From Pseudoscleropodium purum (lineage: Eukaryota; Streptophyta; Bryopsida; Hypnales; Brachytheciaceae), in assembly GCA_963969395.1 (NCBI GenBank), contig OZ017800.1, positions 17,454,479 to 17,518,478 on the forward strand: 64,000 nucleotides of DNA, given 5' to 3'. Below are positions 1-12,599 of this stretch, one piece after another. How positions within the stretch are numbered: the first letter of the stretch is position 1; every line of letters starts with the position of its first letter. Under the pieces are notes generated by a model. That model worked only from the letters and a program-made list of their open reading frames with translations, had not been told where the DNA came from and searched no databases. Position numbers and translations under genes: made by a program.

Positions 1-1589
1 TACTTTATTAAATTTCTAAATATGTCAAATTCTAAATTTTATACATTTTTAAATTAATTGATATGAAATGATAATTATAATTAATTTTTTATTGCTTTTC
101 AAATAATTCCTTATACAAAGAGTTCACAAGGCCAAATCGAGTAGTTTTGTAAATTATGGATGATATTGAAGGAGTTGCAATTAATTAAAAAAATTTGTAA
201 AAAAATTTGGTGGGTAATAGAAAAATGAGCTCATAAAATTGAAAATGTTGTACATTTGCCTTGGGCACTTGCACAATGGTTAAGAATCCTAAATATATAA
301 TTTTCAATATTATCATGTGCTTAGATGGTTTATGATTCTAAAGTACTTGATGAATTACATTTATTGCATTTTTTCTAGTGGTGATTACAAAAAAAAATAG
401 GTGAATCTAAAGAAGTCAAATATCCCTCAAGAAATAGATGTTCATGTAGAAGAATTGGCCTCATATTGCAAATCTTTTAGGCACTTACCTTCAAAGCTTA
501 GTCACTATATTCACCAAGAAAACTATTCTAAAAGTTGTTGTTTCTACTCAAAAAAAGAATTTAAAAAAAAATACACCTAAAAAACTTTTATCTAGTCCAC
601 AATTTAATAGATATTTCATATAGAAGAGTCAGCTTCATAATACAAATCTTTTAGGGGATTTACCTTCAAAGTTGAGTCACCATGTTCCTCAAAAACTACT
701 TCAAAATTGCCTTTCTTTTATTGAAAAGAGAAAAATTTTAAAATGCACCAAAAAATCCCTTATCCAACCCACAATTTTGCACTAGACTAATTCAACTATA
801 CATAGATTTTTTCAAAAACTTTGCTTAAATAGGTTGTGAGACATTAGCCTTCAAAGTGAAAAAGAAACTTTTATTTATAACATTCACATACTAGTTATTT
901 ATAGAGAGGTGGGTCAAACTTCACTAGTTGAAGACAATTCATCACGACTTCTAATTTATTCAATACAATTAGCTTGTCATCATGTAAAGACTTGAGATTG
1001 GTTGGAAGTTGGATAGAGAATTACATCAATGGATTAAATAAGTGATCTCCCCTTTTGATGTTGAAAATGATTTGAGGCATTGCTGGAGTTGCATGTAGAA
1101 TCCAATTTGTCAACGAATTAACGGTGAAGAGGGGATTTTTTATTCTTTCTAGAAATGCATTTAGATCCCAATCTATCATCATAATCAAACAAAAGGTGAT
1201 TTTTAGATCTTTGATTTATTCTAGAAAAACATTTAGACCCCAACCTATCATTTCAACAAACAAAAGATAAAGTCAGAATCATTGATTCCAAATCAACTAG
1301 GAAGGATTCCAAAACTCACCTCCAGATAAGGGGACACATTTTGACAGCCATCCCTATCCAATGGAAGAATAAGAATTTCTTACCCCCCATCTTGTAGAAC
1401 AATGGAAGCACTATTCTTGACAACTTTGCCCCAATACTCTTAAACCTTGTTTTATTCTTCTTTCAACTAACAAACACTTATCATTTTTTACAACCGTTGG
1501 AGATGCCTTGCAAGGGGGTCTTTAAAAGATTTGAGACTCTAAAAGTAACAACAATAACATAGATGGGTACATCAATTTTCTTTCTAATT
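1..1589. other. AT-rich intergenic DNA, no gene seen
   Basis: No open frame of convincing length or recognisable product on either strand, and no RNA gene motif. Base composition is strongly A/T. The last part, from about 1500 on, starts to resemble the 20.0-20.26 kb segment, which suggests that repeat family A extends to the left of the part I could delimit. Confidence 0.6.
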
Positions 1590-1842
1590 GTATCAAACAT
1601 GTACAAATAGTGTACATTTCAAGCGGTGGACGAGTTTAGCAACCACTATGTTTCAACTTCAAAAATTCCATTTCTACTTCTATGAAGCTCCAAAAAATGA
1701 ATAAAACCATGTAGGTTACATCCTAATTCCATTTCTTTAACAAAATAAAATTTACTGAAAAAATACGAATTTCACTTTAACACTTTAACCTACTTTAACC
1801 CCAGTTAATAACCAGCTCTTCAATAGACATCCCACCTACCTT
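1590..1842 (+). repeat. Family A repeat, right-end copy
   Basis: The segment runs from the block ACAAATAGTGTACATTTCAAG to the terminal block CCCACCTACCTTA. It can be aligned by eye with 20060-20262, with 15195-15388 and with the right arm of the large element at 18018-18235. Shared landmarks are a 'caacttcaaaaatt' block, a 'gaagctccaaaaaatgaa' block and the final CCTACCTTA. No matching left end was found here, so this is a partial or solo end. Confidence 0.6.
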
Positions 1843-1877
1843 ATAGGGCAGTCCACCTTCCCCTCCCTTGAACACGC

Positions 1878-2150
1878 CACGTGTCCCTGTTTTCAAATAC
1901 GGACAGTGCTGCTGCAAAATCTTCAACCCCACTCACTCCAGCCGAAAATGACTGAGAGCCGCTCCCAGCTCCCCAAGAATGGGGACCCCCAGGATATTTT
2001 GCGTTCCCCTGTTCCCCAGGATGACGCGGTATCAACATCGAAACGACACCTGCCTAGGTCAGGGCCTGTGTACGGCGGGAAGGATCCAGAAGGCCACCTG
2101 GAGGTCCCCGCACAAAAAGGGGTTGATGCTATCCAGTGCTGTCACGTGGC
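1878..2150. promoter_or_regulatory. Two G-box/ABRE motifs in a GC-richer island
   Basis: CACGTG occurs at 1878-1883, and the longer CACGTGGC, the classic abscisic-acid response element form, at 2143-2150. Both lie in an island (about 1840-2440) that is clearly richer in G+C than its surroundings. In plants these are bZIP/bHLH binding sites, but a gene that they control was not identified. A GGGTC tandem stretch sits at about 2279-2298. Confidence 0.4.
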
Positions 2151-2262
2151 GTCACTGCTTCTGTCTGTCTGGAAGCGGCCAGAATGGATGAGGTTTTGTG
2201 GCGTCTCGTTTACGTATTCTATCCAAATTCCTGGCAGGGTTTTGTATTCTTTCGTTTTTTGA
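1948..2262 (+). CDS. Unrecognised 104-codon ORF, possibly a first exon
   Basis: An ATG at 1948 opens a frame to a stop ending at 2262. The first ~60 codons (beginning MTESRSQLPKNGDP) are hydrophilic, rich in P, D, K and S, and look protein-like. The last ~40 codons become hydrophobic and less convincing, which would fit reading into an intron. No domain, signal peptide or family is recognised. It sits between two G-boxes in a GC-richer island, so it could be the first exon of a gene whose remainder has decayed, a short orphan gene, or chance. There is no clear downstream exon before the repeat beginning at 2588. Confidence 0.2.
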   Translation: MTESRSQLPKNGDPQDILRSPVPQDDAVSTSKRHLPRSGPVYGGKDPEGHLEVPAQKGVDAIQCCHVASLLLSVWKRPEWMRFCGVSFTYSIQIPGRVLYSFVF

Positions 2263-2587
2263 AATGGATGAAGGCCGGGTCGGGTCGGGTCGGGTCTCAC
2301 TCCGTCCGGACCGGGTTCAGTTGTGTGGGGGACTGTTGGTTGGTAGGACGCTGAAAGGGACAAGGCTTCTACTATTGGGGAACATATTGCTTTCTATGTA
2401 CCAACTGCATATGTCAATGTACTAGTGGTGAACATGATGAGGGTTGGGGATGTTTTGGGATCTTTATGTGATTCCGACAACATTATTTACCAATGAGGGT
2501 GGGGTATCTTTGCGTCTTTGAATGGGGCCCCCTCTAGTGAACAAATTTATCTTATTGATGGCTCCTAAGCCAATCCCAATCCTTGAA

Positions 2588-3492
2588 TTAATACCTAAAG
2601 TTCTAAGGCTATTTTTTCACTGTAAAAGCTTTAAAATTGTCATTTTTAGTGCAAATACCAAATTTTTGAATTTTTTTCTGTCACATGCTGACTTAAAAAT
2701 ATGTGGTAAATTTTTTTGAAATTTCGACTGTGTGGACTGCAAGAAATTAGCATTTAAATTCACTAAAATCATTTTTTGGGCCCTACAAAAAAAACAAGGT
2801 AGCTTCACGTCACAAGCTCACTTTTCTATGAAAAAAGGTTGGAAATGGTGGTACTTCTTTAGATTACTTTTTCTAGAAAAATTGGCCACATGCTTGAAAA
2901 ATTTCAAATCATTTGGAATTATACAACATATAGGAAAAAATTGTATACAGGTAGTAATAGAAAATGATTCAAAATATTAAATTGTTAAAAATTTAATTAT
3001 GGAATTGAAAAATATCAATCCCAATGGTTGCAATGTTGTAATAAACAATCCACATTGTATATTACATTTTTTTCGAAAAAGATTGAAAATTGGATAAGAT
3101 AAAGGATTTCAAAGCTTAATTTTAGAGTATAGAATCCATAATTGCTTGCAAACAAAAAAATCCTAATAACTTTTGACTCAGTGATCAAAATAGAATGATT
3201 CAAAGCTTTCCATGTATATAACTCTAGAAAACCAATTTCAAATTTTTGTTTTTGAAAATAGTGATTTTTTGAAATCTGCCCAAACTGTCTAGTTACAAAA
3301 AAAATAAAAATACCAAGCTATAACTTTTGACTCATATTTCCAAATGTCATGAAACGTAGTGCATATGAAAGATATTCCTTGTCCCCACCTTGTATTAAAA
3401 TTTGGGCCAAAAATATAGAAATTTCTAGTCACACACACTTGCCCAAAAATTTTATGTAGCCAAAAAATATAGCTTGGTCCTTTAGGGGTTAA
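2588..3492 (+). mobile_element. Family B TTAA-flanked MITE-like element (copy 1)
   Basis: A 905-bp non-coding element. It begins TTAATACCTAAAG (degenerate) and ends GGTCCTTTAGGGGTTAA. Internal landmarks recur in all B copies: a block near AATTGAAAAAT.TCAATCCC, 'taataaacaatc', 'cataacttttgactca', 'gaatgattcaaagctttcc' and the terminal 'gccaaaaaatatagcttggtcctttagg'. No transposase is encoded. TTAA-duplicating ends suggest a cut-and-paste DNA transposon derivative; which superfamily is uncertain. Confidence 0.75.
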
Positions 3493-5991
3493 TTGAGAAG
3501 TCTCTTTGAGGCAATGGTTTTTTTTGTTTGTTTTTTTAATTTTTCAAACAAATGCTTATGTGGCCTTCTTTCAAGAAGATTTTGAGTTTCATGGTTCCTT
3601 CATTCTAAGGGTTTGATTTGAAGGAGGCCAATTTTAAATATGCAATTTTGAGTAGGTAATTTTTGTATGCAATTTTCATATATGGTAGCTTTGCACGATG
3701 AATAAAATGAAGTTTTTGAAACATTGTGGCAACTATGTACAAGGTCATCAGTACAATCTAACATTTTTTAACACATTTACTCTATTTTTTTTCTATAGGC
3801 ATGAAGCTGCCTATTTTGTGAGGAAATGGGGCATTTAATTACCTAAATTCTTTTTGCTTTGAAGTATCTACTAAAACATAATACCTATCTAGTATTGGGA
3901 GGAGATGTGTTTGGTTATATAATATTAGGCCAAATTCATGAAGGTCCCTAATATATAAAACGATTTTAGTTATATAGATGTAAATTCCATTTAATCTGTG
4001 AGGAAAGATTTAAAAAAAACATTTTAAGAAGTTGAACTCCTCTTAATGGAAAATGTTCACTTTATAGACCTCTTTCAAAACTACGATGACAATAGAATTG
4101 CAAGACAAGCTTCTTGTAGAAGCTATACTAATTTATTTTATTAACAAATACTAATTTATCCTTACATTTATTTATCAAAGTTAAAATTGTTTAGAAAACA
4201 TTTTGAAATTTAAAAGATGAGATCTTCTAATAGTTCTTTACGAGATTAAACAAACAAAAATATACAAAAATATATTGGATATGAAATGTGAGATTCTACT
4301 ATATTCATCTATTGAATAAAAAATGCATATCTATTCTAGCCCTCACTAGCCCGTAGTATATAGGCAGGGTTTAATTCCACCATACAATATAAATTTGAAA
4401 TGGATAATCTATTCTTCTTTTGTACAAAGTAATAGCTAATTTTGAATTTTTTTCAACTCCTCCTGGCTAATTTGATGTCTTTAAATCCAAATATGAATTT
4501 AAATTAGCTAAAATTTAATCATTTCACCGTAAATGATAAGTTTATTAATTTTTTCCAATAATTAATTTTTTAAGCAAGTCTTGATTTTAAAATAAATTTT
4601 AATGGAGCAAAGGAAAAGATAATCTTGCATTAAAGACTAATTTAATGTTGACTTGTTGTTTCTGTAGCTAACAATGAGGGCTTTTATAAACATCGATGGT
4701 GTTAGCATAAAATGTACTATCTTAATTTTTTTACTTTAAGTTGATTTTCACATTTCACTCAAAATATTTTAATTAATATTGTGACCTCATAGGCAAGTAT
4801 AAATTCAACAAAAAAAATTAAAATTAACTATAATTTTTAAAGAAATTTGAGATTTTATGCATTATTAAAATTGGGCCTTGAAGATTGTTTTAAAATTGGA
4901 TCTTAAAGATAGTTTCATATAGGTACATCAATGAAGTATTGAAGACATTTACCATGATGATTTTAGATCACATTGATAGCAACTTCAAGAAGTTTATGAC
5001 ATTGTAGAAGGTAGCGGGGTTCTTCATCTTACCTACATAAGTGCAACAAATTCAACAATTTGTTTGCCAAAGTAAATTTTCAGCTGTAATATTTTGAAAT
5101 CTAGATGAATGCATTGTCAATGCACAATCTTCTTAGAGCTACCCCGTATGTAATGGAATTGAAAGGATTTTTAACAAGCTATTTTTTAGACTTCAAAAAC
5201 TTTTCTAACAATATTCTCTAAAAGTTATGCACAATAATAGAGAAGTTGAAATTTTGAAAAATTAGATATTTTATGTTTAAATGTTTAGAAAATAGAAATA
5301 ACTTTTAAAAAAATAAAACAAAAAATAAGCATATTTTCCAACTGAAAGAAGATTTTAATAAGTTAGTTGTATCTAGATGAAATAGTGTTCATTAATCTTT
5401 TTGTTGATACAAAGGCAATACTTTTGAGCATATGTGCATGATGGATAAATACTATTTTTAGAAAATTATTTGGGCAATTTATATATTCCTTGTAAATGAC
5501 CTCAAGTAACATATTTTTGCTTCAAATTTGCTTATTGGGATCCAAAATTGTACTACAATCCCCCAAATGGTCTAGATTACATCCAATTGGAAGTACTTTT
5601 AAATTAATAAACTATTTTTGATGGATATGAAAATTTACCTATTGTGTATAATAATCTTATGTACTTTGGGTAAGAATTTCGGATTCTTTGAACATATAAT
5701 GCAAAAGTTATGGCCAAAAAAGTATCACCTTGCAAAGTGATGCAAAATAGCACTACTTCCACCCCAAAATGATCTTCTATTTGGAAAAAATATTTTTGTC
5801 CACAAATGATACTTAAGTTGTTCAAAAAAAATCTTTTATGTTCTTAAAGATTTGCTAAATGGATAACAAATTCCTTGAAATACTTAGAAATTGAATGTTA
5901 TTATGTTATTTTCAAACGTAATCCCAAACATTTTGTCCAACCGAAAGATCTTTTAGGGACAAAAGAATACAAAAATTTCTTGCAATCACCT
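3493..5991. other. AT-rich intergenic DNA, no gene seen
   Basis: Nothing recognisable as coding or RNA. The reading frames present are short and made of low-complexity A/T codons. Confidence 0.6.
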
Positions 5992-6926
5992 TTACTCCCC
6001 TAAACGCCTAAACTGCATTTTTTGGCAACATAGAAATTTTGGGTAGCTCATTGCAAATAGAGTTTTTATTTATATTCTTTGAAATTTTAACACAATATGT
6101 GCCCAAGGAGTAGCTTTAAGGCTCAATAATTTTCATAACTTTTGACTACATGGTTAAGAAGTTATTTTATGATGTATACTTTTTATTCCTTGACGGGTAG
6201 CCCAGGTAGCAAAAAAGACTTCTTTAAAAATCATTTTTTTAAGAAATTAAAATTTGAAATTAGTTCTCTAGATTTTTATATACTTATATATATTTAAATC
6301 ATTCCATTTTGATCATTGAGTCAAAAGTTATGAAGAGTTTTAGTTTGTAGGAGTTTGTGGGTGGTTATGGAATTTCTATTTTAAGACAAACTTTGAAGTC
6401 CTTTATTTAATTCAAATTTCAATGTTTTTGGAAAAAATAAAAATTTTGGATGTAGATTGTTTATTACAACATTACAACCATTGGGATCGTCATTTTTCAA
6501 TTCTATAAAGAAATTGTTAACAATTTAGTATTTTGAATCATTCTCTGCCCCTTTCTACTTACTATTTTTTTCCTACATGTTATATGATTCCAAATGAACT
6601 CAATTTTTTCAAGCATGTAGCCAACTTGATTTGAAAAATGATTTCAAAGAATAACCACCATTTTAGACATTTTTTCATACAAATGTGACCTTCTGAGATG
6701 CAGTTGCCAACAAAAGGAAATTTGTCACTTCAAATGCTAATATCTTGCAATCTACACTGTGGAAATTCCTGAAATTTTTTCCACATGTTTCCAAACAAGA
6801 TTATTACAAGACCCTGTAGTTACATGTGTCCAAAATGTTTTCTTTATAAAATTTGGTACATGTACTAGAAATAGTAGTCTAGAAGTGGTTTTTGTGAAAA
6901 CATAGTCAAAATCATTTAGGGGTTAA
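5992..6926 (-). mobile_element. Family B MITE-like element (copy 2), inverted
   Basis: About 935 bp, in the opposite orientation to the copy at 2588. It starts with a degenerate TTACTCCCCTAAACG and ends ATTTAGGGGTTAA. Inside, 'ttttttggcaacatagaaatttt', 'cattccattttgatcattgagtcaaaagttatg' and 'caatctacactgtgg' are reverse complements of the landmarks in the forward copies. No coding capacity. Confidence 0.75.
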
Positions 6927-7918
6927 AAGAACTTTAGTAGTCACCTAATTCCCTTCTATAGCTTGATATACCTAATTGTTTTAAGAAGGTTTGACATCCA
7001 CATCTATATCTACACTTAATCATATGGTAAGGACATGTCGTAAAAACAAAATTTACATATAGGTCAGAATTCATATAGTATGGATGGCCATCTTAACCTC
7101 CAATTGCTTGGGCGACTATATATGATTGATTTGAAATTTTAGGCTCATTTTGGTACAAGGAATCAAATTGCTTTGATTGTTTCAAAATTATTCAATTGAT
7201 TTTTAGGATTAACTATTGGAAACTTTCACTTTTCATTGAAAAAGGTACATATTTGATTTTTGAGATGTCTCCAAAGCCATTTATATCTATCAATGGAAGA
7301 TTAAGGCTTGCTAATTTTACTTCATCTTCCAACTTTGAGCAAAGTTTGCCAATTCCACTTGATTTGAGACCTAAAAACTTATACTTATCCATTTGCTTTG
7401 AAAATAGTCCCAATGGAGAGGATAAAGTATTTTCATGATTTTAACTATTGAAAATTTAAACATGCAAGTGTTGATTTGGAGTTATTTGTGATTTATGCTT
7501 GTAAAAAAATTGCATTTCAATAATTGCAAGGTGGATTGTGTTATGTATGTAATGACTTTTTATGTGAAATTAAGTTTTTTGAAAGTGCATTTTAGTGTGC
7601 TAACACAATTTGTAGTTGTTCATGTTACCTCCAATCCCCCCAAAACTTTATGTGCAAATTTTTGAAACATTGTGGGGAGGGGCATCATATTAAAAATAGA
7701 AAACTTACATTTTTCTTGCTATAATCTTACCACTCTTTTGCAATTTTGCACTCAAATTGGTAAGCATGCTAATAAGCAAGCTCTTTAACCATCTATACAA
7801 TTAGATTTTGGAAAAAACAATTTGCTTATTGGAAATAACTATAAGCTCAAGCTCTTTTTTCATAGTCAAAACATACTTGAAAAGGCTTGGGCATTTAAAA
7901 GTTAACATCCAAACCTTT

Positions 7919-8161
7919 CATTACAAGAATTGCGAGGCTAAGGGAAGGCTACTAGTTTTTAAATTTTTGGCACCCCTATGGTGCAAAAATAGAAAAGATC
8001 GGAAAAAAATATTTAAAAAATGGTTAATTTGATGTGGCACTAACATAGCACCAGTGGTGCCATGTTAGATTTCAAAATTTAAAAAAATATAATTTTTCCC
8101 TAATTGCACCATAAAGGTTCAGACTTTGTAGACTTCCCTTGGCTTCAAAATTCTTGTAATG
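7919..8161. mobile_element. Family C MITE-like element (copy 1)
   Basis: A 243-bp element with perfect 13-bp terminal inverted repeats, CATTACAAGAATT on the left and AATTCTTGTAATG on the right. The centre has a near-perfect palindrome around 'gcaccagtggtgc'. It has no ORF of its own. Confidence 0.75.
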
Positions 8162-8269
8162 CTAAATTATCTAAAATTCAAAGAAATCATAGGGTTGTCA
8201 AGACAAATTAGGGTGCTATGCAAAGGTTTGAAATGCTCTTCAATATAATATACAATGTATGTACCTCAT

Positions 8270-8520
8270 CCAATACAAAAATTTTGAACCCTCTAGAGGT
8301 CCGTTAGACTCTCATTTTTGGCACCCTACAATAAAAATACACAAAAAGAAATTGGAAAAAGAATAAAAACAAAATTTTATGTGGAGCTAATGTAGCACTA
8401 GTAGTGCCACAACAAAAAAATTTAAAAATTAATTATTTAATTAATTAATTTTTCTTCTATAATTGCATTGTGTGTGTACAAAACTCAAAAGACCTCTGGA
8501 GGCTTGAAATTTACCCTAGT
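8270..8520. mobile_element. Family C MITE-like element (copy 2)
   Basis: Contains the family marks: 'caaaaattttgaaccctctagagg' at the left, the central 'gtagcactagtagtgccac', then 'attgcattgtgtgtgtac' and a right end 'ggaggcttgaaatttaccctag'. The ends are more diverged than in copy 1, so the limits are approximate. It lies about 110 bp from copy 1. Confidence 0.6.
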
Positions 8521-9682
8521 GGTTACTCATCAACTTCCTAAAAAATTTCAAAAACTCTAAACAAAATTTGAAATCTAAAGTTTCTCTTTAAACTTCAACT
8601 GTCTATCCAAGGGCAAATGAACTTTTAGAGATTAAATTTACTTGATGCACTAAAAATTCTAGATTCCATTATTTGAAGATCCATAGTCTTGACTATCTAC
8701 AAGACGATGACAAGGATAGCAATGTCTACATACACTCTATTTAAAATAGGCTTTTATATCATTAAAAGCACTTAGTCCATTGTAAAAGTCCCAATGCAAT
8801 AAATAACATCATTGAATTTTATAAGATCATTTCACGTATAAATTTACTTGGTGAGAGATTTTTGACAAACTTCAAATTCATTTTTTGGAATTAGGTAAAT
8901 TGAGTAGTTCCATTTTTATTGTTTCAAATGCAAAAAAATCCCTTTCAACATAATTCCTAGTGATGAAATAATTTGAAATTTGAAATTTAAGTATTTGATT
9001 TTATACATATAAGCATTCACAATTGTAAAATTTAGGAAATATTTTTTAGATGAATATACATTATAACAACTATAATTTATTTTTAAAGTATACATTATGA
9101 CATATATCCTATAAAATATTTCATTGAAATTTTAAAACAAAAGTATCATCTTTCTAATTTTTTTTCAAAAAATGAAAGAGATTACACTATATAATATTAT
9201 GGATTTTTAAGCCCATCTACAATTAGGTATTGAGATTCTACCCTGAAGATTAGCAAGATTAATAAGAAACCTCATATTTGAGACAACAAAAAACTCCATT
9301 GCAAGGGTTACAAAGTGCTAACTTTGTAGTTATACATTTTTTGCTTATAAGTTTTATATTTCATTGTTTGTAGATTCCATATTCTTTGACTATAGATAAT
9401 TGATGTCCACATGTGAAGTTTTTTCTTGTCATTTTTTAAATACTATAGGATTAGGTGTTTATAGAACATAATCCTTAGAATAAAAATCGAATACATTTTC
9501 ATTCATGCCATTTGAATTTTCTTAATTGCGAAGCTCTCCTATCAACAATTCCATATATTTAGTTGCATCACATATTCGAAATAAACAAATATAATGATAA
9601 TGAATAGTAAATTCAAGTTGATATATATTATAGAAAATGCGATTTTTTTTTTTGTCTATGTAGGCATAATCTTTAGTGGAAT
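8521..9682. other. AT-rich intergenic DNA, no gene seen
   Basis: No gene or repeat could be assigned with confidence. Confidence 0.55.
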
Positions 9683-10312
9683 TTAACTCCTAAAGTTCTT
9701 TCACTATTTTTTTACACTTAACACTCCAAAGTTGTCATTTTTAATACAAGTATATCAAATTTTAGAAAAAAATAAATTTGGACACATCTAACCATAGGAT
9801 CTTGTAGTATGTTGGTTTGAAAAGATATAGAAAAAAATATAGAAATTTCCATTGTGTAAATTGCAAGATCTTAGCATTTCGATTACTAAAAACAATTTTG
9901 GCCCTAAAAAAAACAAGCAAGGTCACTACACAAAGTCACACTTGTATAAAAAAATATCCAAAATGGTGGTACTTCTTTGAATTCATTCTTTAAGGCAAGT
10001 TAGCTACAATCTTGAAAAATTTCAAATCATTTGGAATTGTACAACATATAGGAAAAAGATAGTAAGTAGAAAGAAGCAAAGAATGATTCAAAATACTAAA
10101 TTGTTAAGAATTTAGAAATGGAATTGAAAAATGCCAATCCCAATGGGTATAATATTGTAATAAACAATTTACATTCCATGATTTTTTTTTCAAAAAAGAT
10201 TAAAAATTTAGATAATTAAACAACTTCAAGTTTAGTTTAGAGTATATAATCCGTAATTACCTACAAACTAAAACTCCTCATAACTTTCATTTCATTAATC
10301 CATAAATGATTT
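9683..10312 (+). mobile_element. Family B element (copy 3a), right-truncated
   Basis: It starts TTAACTCCTAAAG and follows the forward B order through 'gcaagatcttagcatt', 'caaatcatttggaattgtacaacatatagg' and 'ggaattgaaaaatgccaatccc'. It breaks off just after 'taactttcatttcattaatcc', where a second B copy begins out of register. Confidence 0.6.
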
Positions 10313-10324
10313 TGACTATGATTT

Positions 10325-11501
10325 TACCAAAACCTCTCCAAAACTGTCATTTGTAGTACAAGTATCAAATTTTAGAAAAAAAACATTTTTGGACACATGA
10401 AACCATAGGATCTTGTATTAAGCTTGTTTGAAAATATGTGGAAAAAATTTCAGAAAATTTCCACCATGTAGATTGCAAGATATTAGCATTTGAAGTGACA
10501 ATTTTTTTTTGGCCTTGCGAAAATCTGGGTAGCTGCACTTCAGAAGGTCACATTTATATGGAAAAATGTCCAAAATGGTGGTTACTCTTTGGATTCATTT
10601 TTCAAGTCAAGTTGGTTACATGCTTGAAAAATTTCAGATCATTTGGAATCATACAACATATAGGAAAAAATTAGTAAATAGAAAGGAGTAGAGAATGATT
10701 CAAAATTCAAAATTGTTAACAATTTATTTATAGAATTGAAAAATGCCGATCCCAACAGTTGTAATGTTTTAATAAACAATCTACACCCAATATTTTTATT
10801 TTTTTTCTAGAAATATTGAAAATTGAGTTAAATAAAGGATTTCAAAGTTTGTTTTAGAGTAAAGATTCAATAACAACATGCAAACTCCCGCAAACTAAAA
10901 CTCATAACTTTTGACTCATTGATCAAAATGGAATGATTCCCATTACAAAAATTTTGAACCCTACAAAGGGTCGTTGAGAATTCCTTTTCGGGCGCCCCAT
11001 AGTGCAATTATAGAAAAATTAAATTAAAAAAATAAATAATAATAATAATAATTTTATGTGGTGATGATGTGGCATAAGTAGTGCCACATCAGCAATGTTC
11101 ATTAAAAAATAAGAAACATTGGAATTCCTCTCTAATTGCACTAGGGTGTGTGTGTGTCAAAACTCATAGCCTTTTTGAGGGCTGAAAATTTTCCTAATGA
11201 AGCTTTCCAAGTATATATAAATCTAGAGAATCAATTTCAAATTTTAATTTCTTGAAAAAATAATTTTTAAAGAAGTTTTTTTTACTGCCTAGGCTGCCTA
11301 CTAAACAAAGAAAAGTACATATCATACAATAACTTTCTAACCATGTAGTAAAAATTTATGAAAATTGTTGTGCCTTAAAGCTACTCCTTGGGCACATGTT
11401 GTGTTAAAATTCAAGGAAAAATAAATAAAAACTCCATCCGTAGTGAGCTGCCCAAGATTTCTATGTTGCCAAAAAACACAGTTTGGGCATTTAGGAGTTA
11501 A
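10325..11501 (+). mobile_element. Family B element (copy 3b) carrying a nested family C insertion
   Basis: It starts inside the B left region ('ccaaaactgtcatttgtagtacaag'), so it lacks the left terminus, and ends CATTTAGGAGTTAA at 11501. The conserved B block 'gaatgattcaaagctttcc' is split here: 'gaatgattc' ends at about 10939 and 'agctttcc' resumes at about 11200, with a complete C element between them. Confidence 0.65.
10941..11199. mobile_element. Family C element (copy 3), nested in a B copy
   Basis: A 259-bp element running from CATTACAAAAATTTTGAACCC to GGGCTGAAAATTTTCCTAATG. The middle holds 'gatgtggcataagtagtgccacatcag'. Its position inside an otherwise continuous B sequence shows it inserted after the B copy. 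A target duplication is not obvious. Confidence 0.75.
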
Positions 11502-11808
11502 TTTAAATGGAATGATTCAAACCTCTCTATGTATATATAAATCTAGAAAACCTATTTCAAATTTTTATTTCTTCAAAAAGTGATTTTTTTTCTACTAGGG
11601 CTACCCAAGTGGAGAAACAAACTACATATCATAAAAAAAACTTTTTAATTGTGTAGTCAAAAGTTATGAAAATTGTTGAGCATGAAAGCTACTCTTTGTC
11701 CCCATGTTGTATAAAAATTTTAGAAAAATAAATAAAAATCCCATTCTTAGTGAATTGACCAAAATTACTACGTTGCCTCAATATATAGCTTGGTCCTTTA
11801 GGGATTAA
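11502..11808 (+). mobile_element. Family B element (copy 3c), right-end fragment
   Basis: Directly abuts copy 3b. It begins within the B block 'atggaatgattcaaac' and ends GGTCCTTTAGGGATTAA. It repeats the last ~300 bp of the B consensus, giving a tandem pair of B right halves. Confidence 0.65.
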
Positions 11809-11958
11809 AGGGAATTCTATTGAAAATGAAAGGAACATGTATTTTTAGCTATACTCCAAAGGATTTTCAAATTCAACCTTCTCCACTTGCAAATAATTGA
11901 TATTCATAGTTGAGTTGTTCTTTATCTACTAAATTAGGGGGCTTCAATAGGACCAATA

Positions 11959-12599
11959 TTAGCCTCTAATTGCCCAAGGCCTTTTTTGAGCTTCTATGAA
12001 TTTGCACTAAATTGAACAAAAAATCCAACATTTTGATAAATTGTATCAATTTTTTTTTAATTGTAATGGCACAAATTCAAACTAGACGTGTTAGAGATCA
12101 CATAGACAAAGAAAACACAAAAATATCATTTATGGATTGAAAGATTTTAATGTTTGATCATAATGGTTTTAACACTATAAAAGTGATTTGCAATCTTTCA
12201 ATCCTCTTTTCACATGTCAAATCTAAAAATTTTGTCACAAAAAAATATGAGGATAAAAGGCCTAACATGTATAACCCCAATCAATTTACAACTTCTCAAA
12301 ATCTACTCTACAATTTTTTTAAAGGAATTTCTAATGTAATTTTTTTCCCAAGATCATGTGTATTTGAGGCTCATTTCTAAAAGCCCTCAACTCTTCATAA
12401 AGTCAAGATTGCAATGGACACCCTTGCAAAAATCTTGAATAGAAAAATCATAATCAATCATTTTCAAAATTGGATTTTTTTTGCTATAACTAGACTTCAA
12501 AAATATAAAATACTAAAAATCAAAACTTGGTTAGAATTTTTTTAAACTTCAGAGTATTGTTGACACCAAAATTTGGTGCCTCGGACATTTAGGGGTTAA
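11959..12599 (-). mobile_element. Family D TTAA-flanked element (copy 1)
   Basis: About 641 bp. The left end is degenerate (TTAGCCTCTAATTGCCC) and the right end is GGACATTTAGGGGTTAA. The sequence is the reverse complement of the element at 59747-60588: shared blocks include 'gagcttctatgaatttgcactaaatt', 'tttgatcataatggttttaacac' and 'ttgacaccaaaatttggtgc'. No ORF beyond about 76 codons, none recognisable. Confidence 0.65.

Noticed and set aside
2617..3203. Short frames on both strands inside the B elements, which look similar from copy to copy
   Set aside because: The similarity reflects the shared repeat DNA. The frames are broken differently in each copy and lack codon bias, so no protein is claimed.
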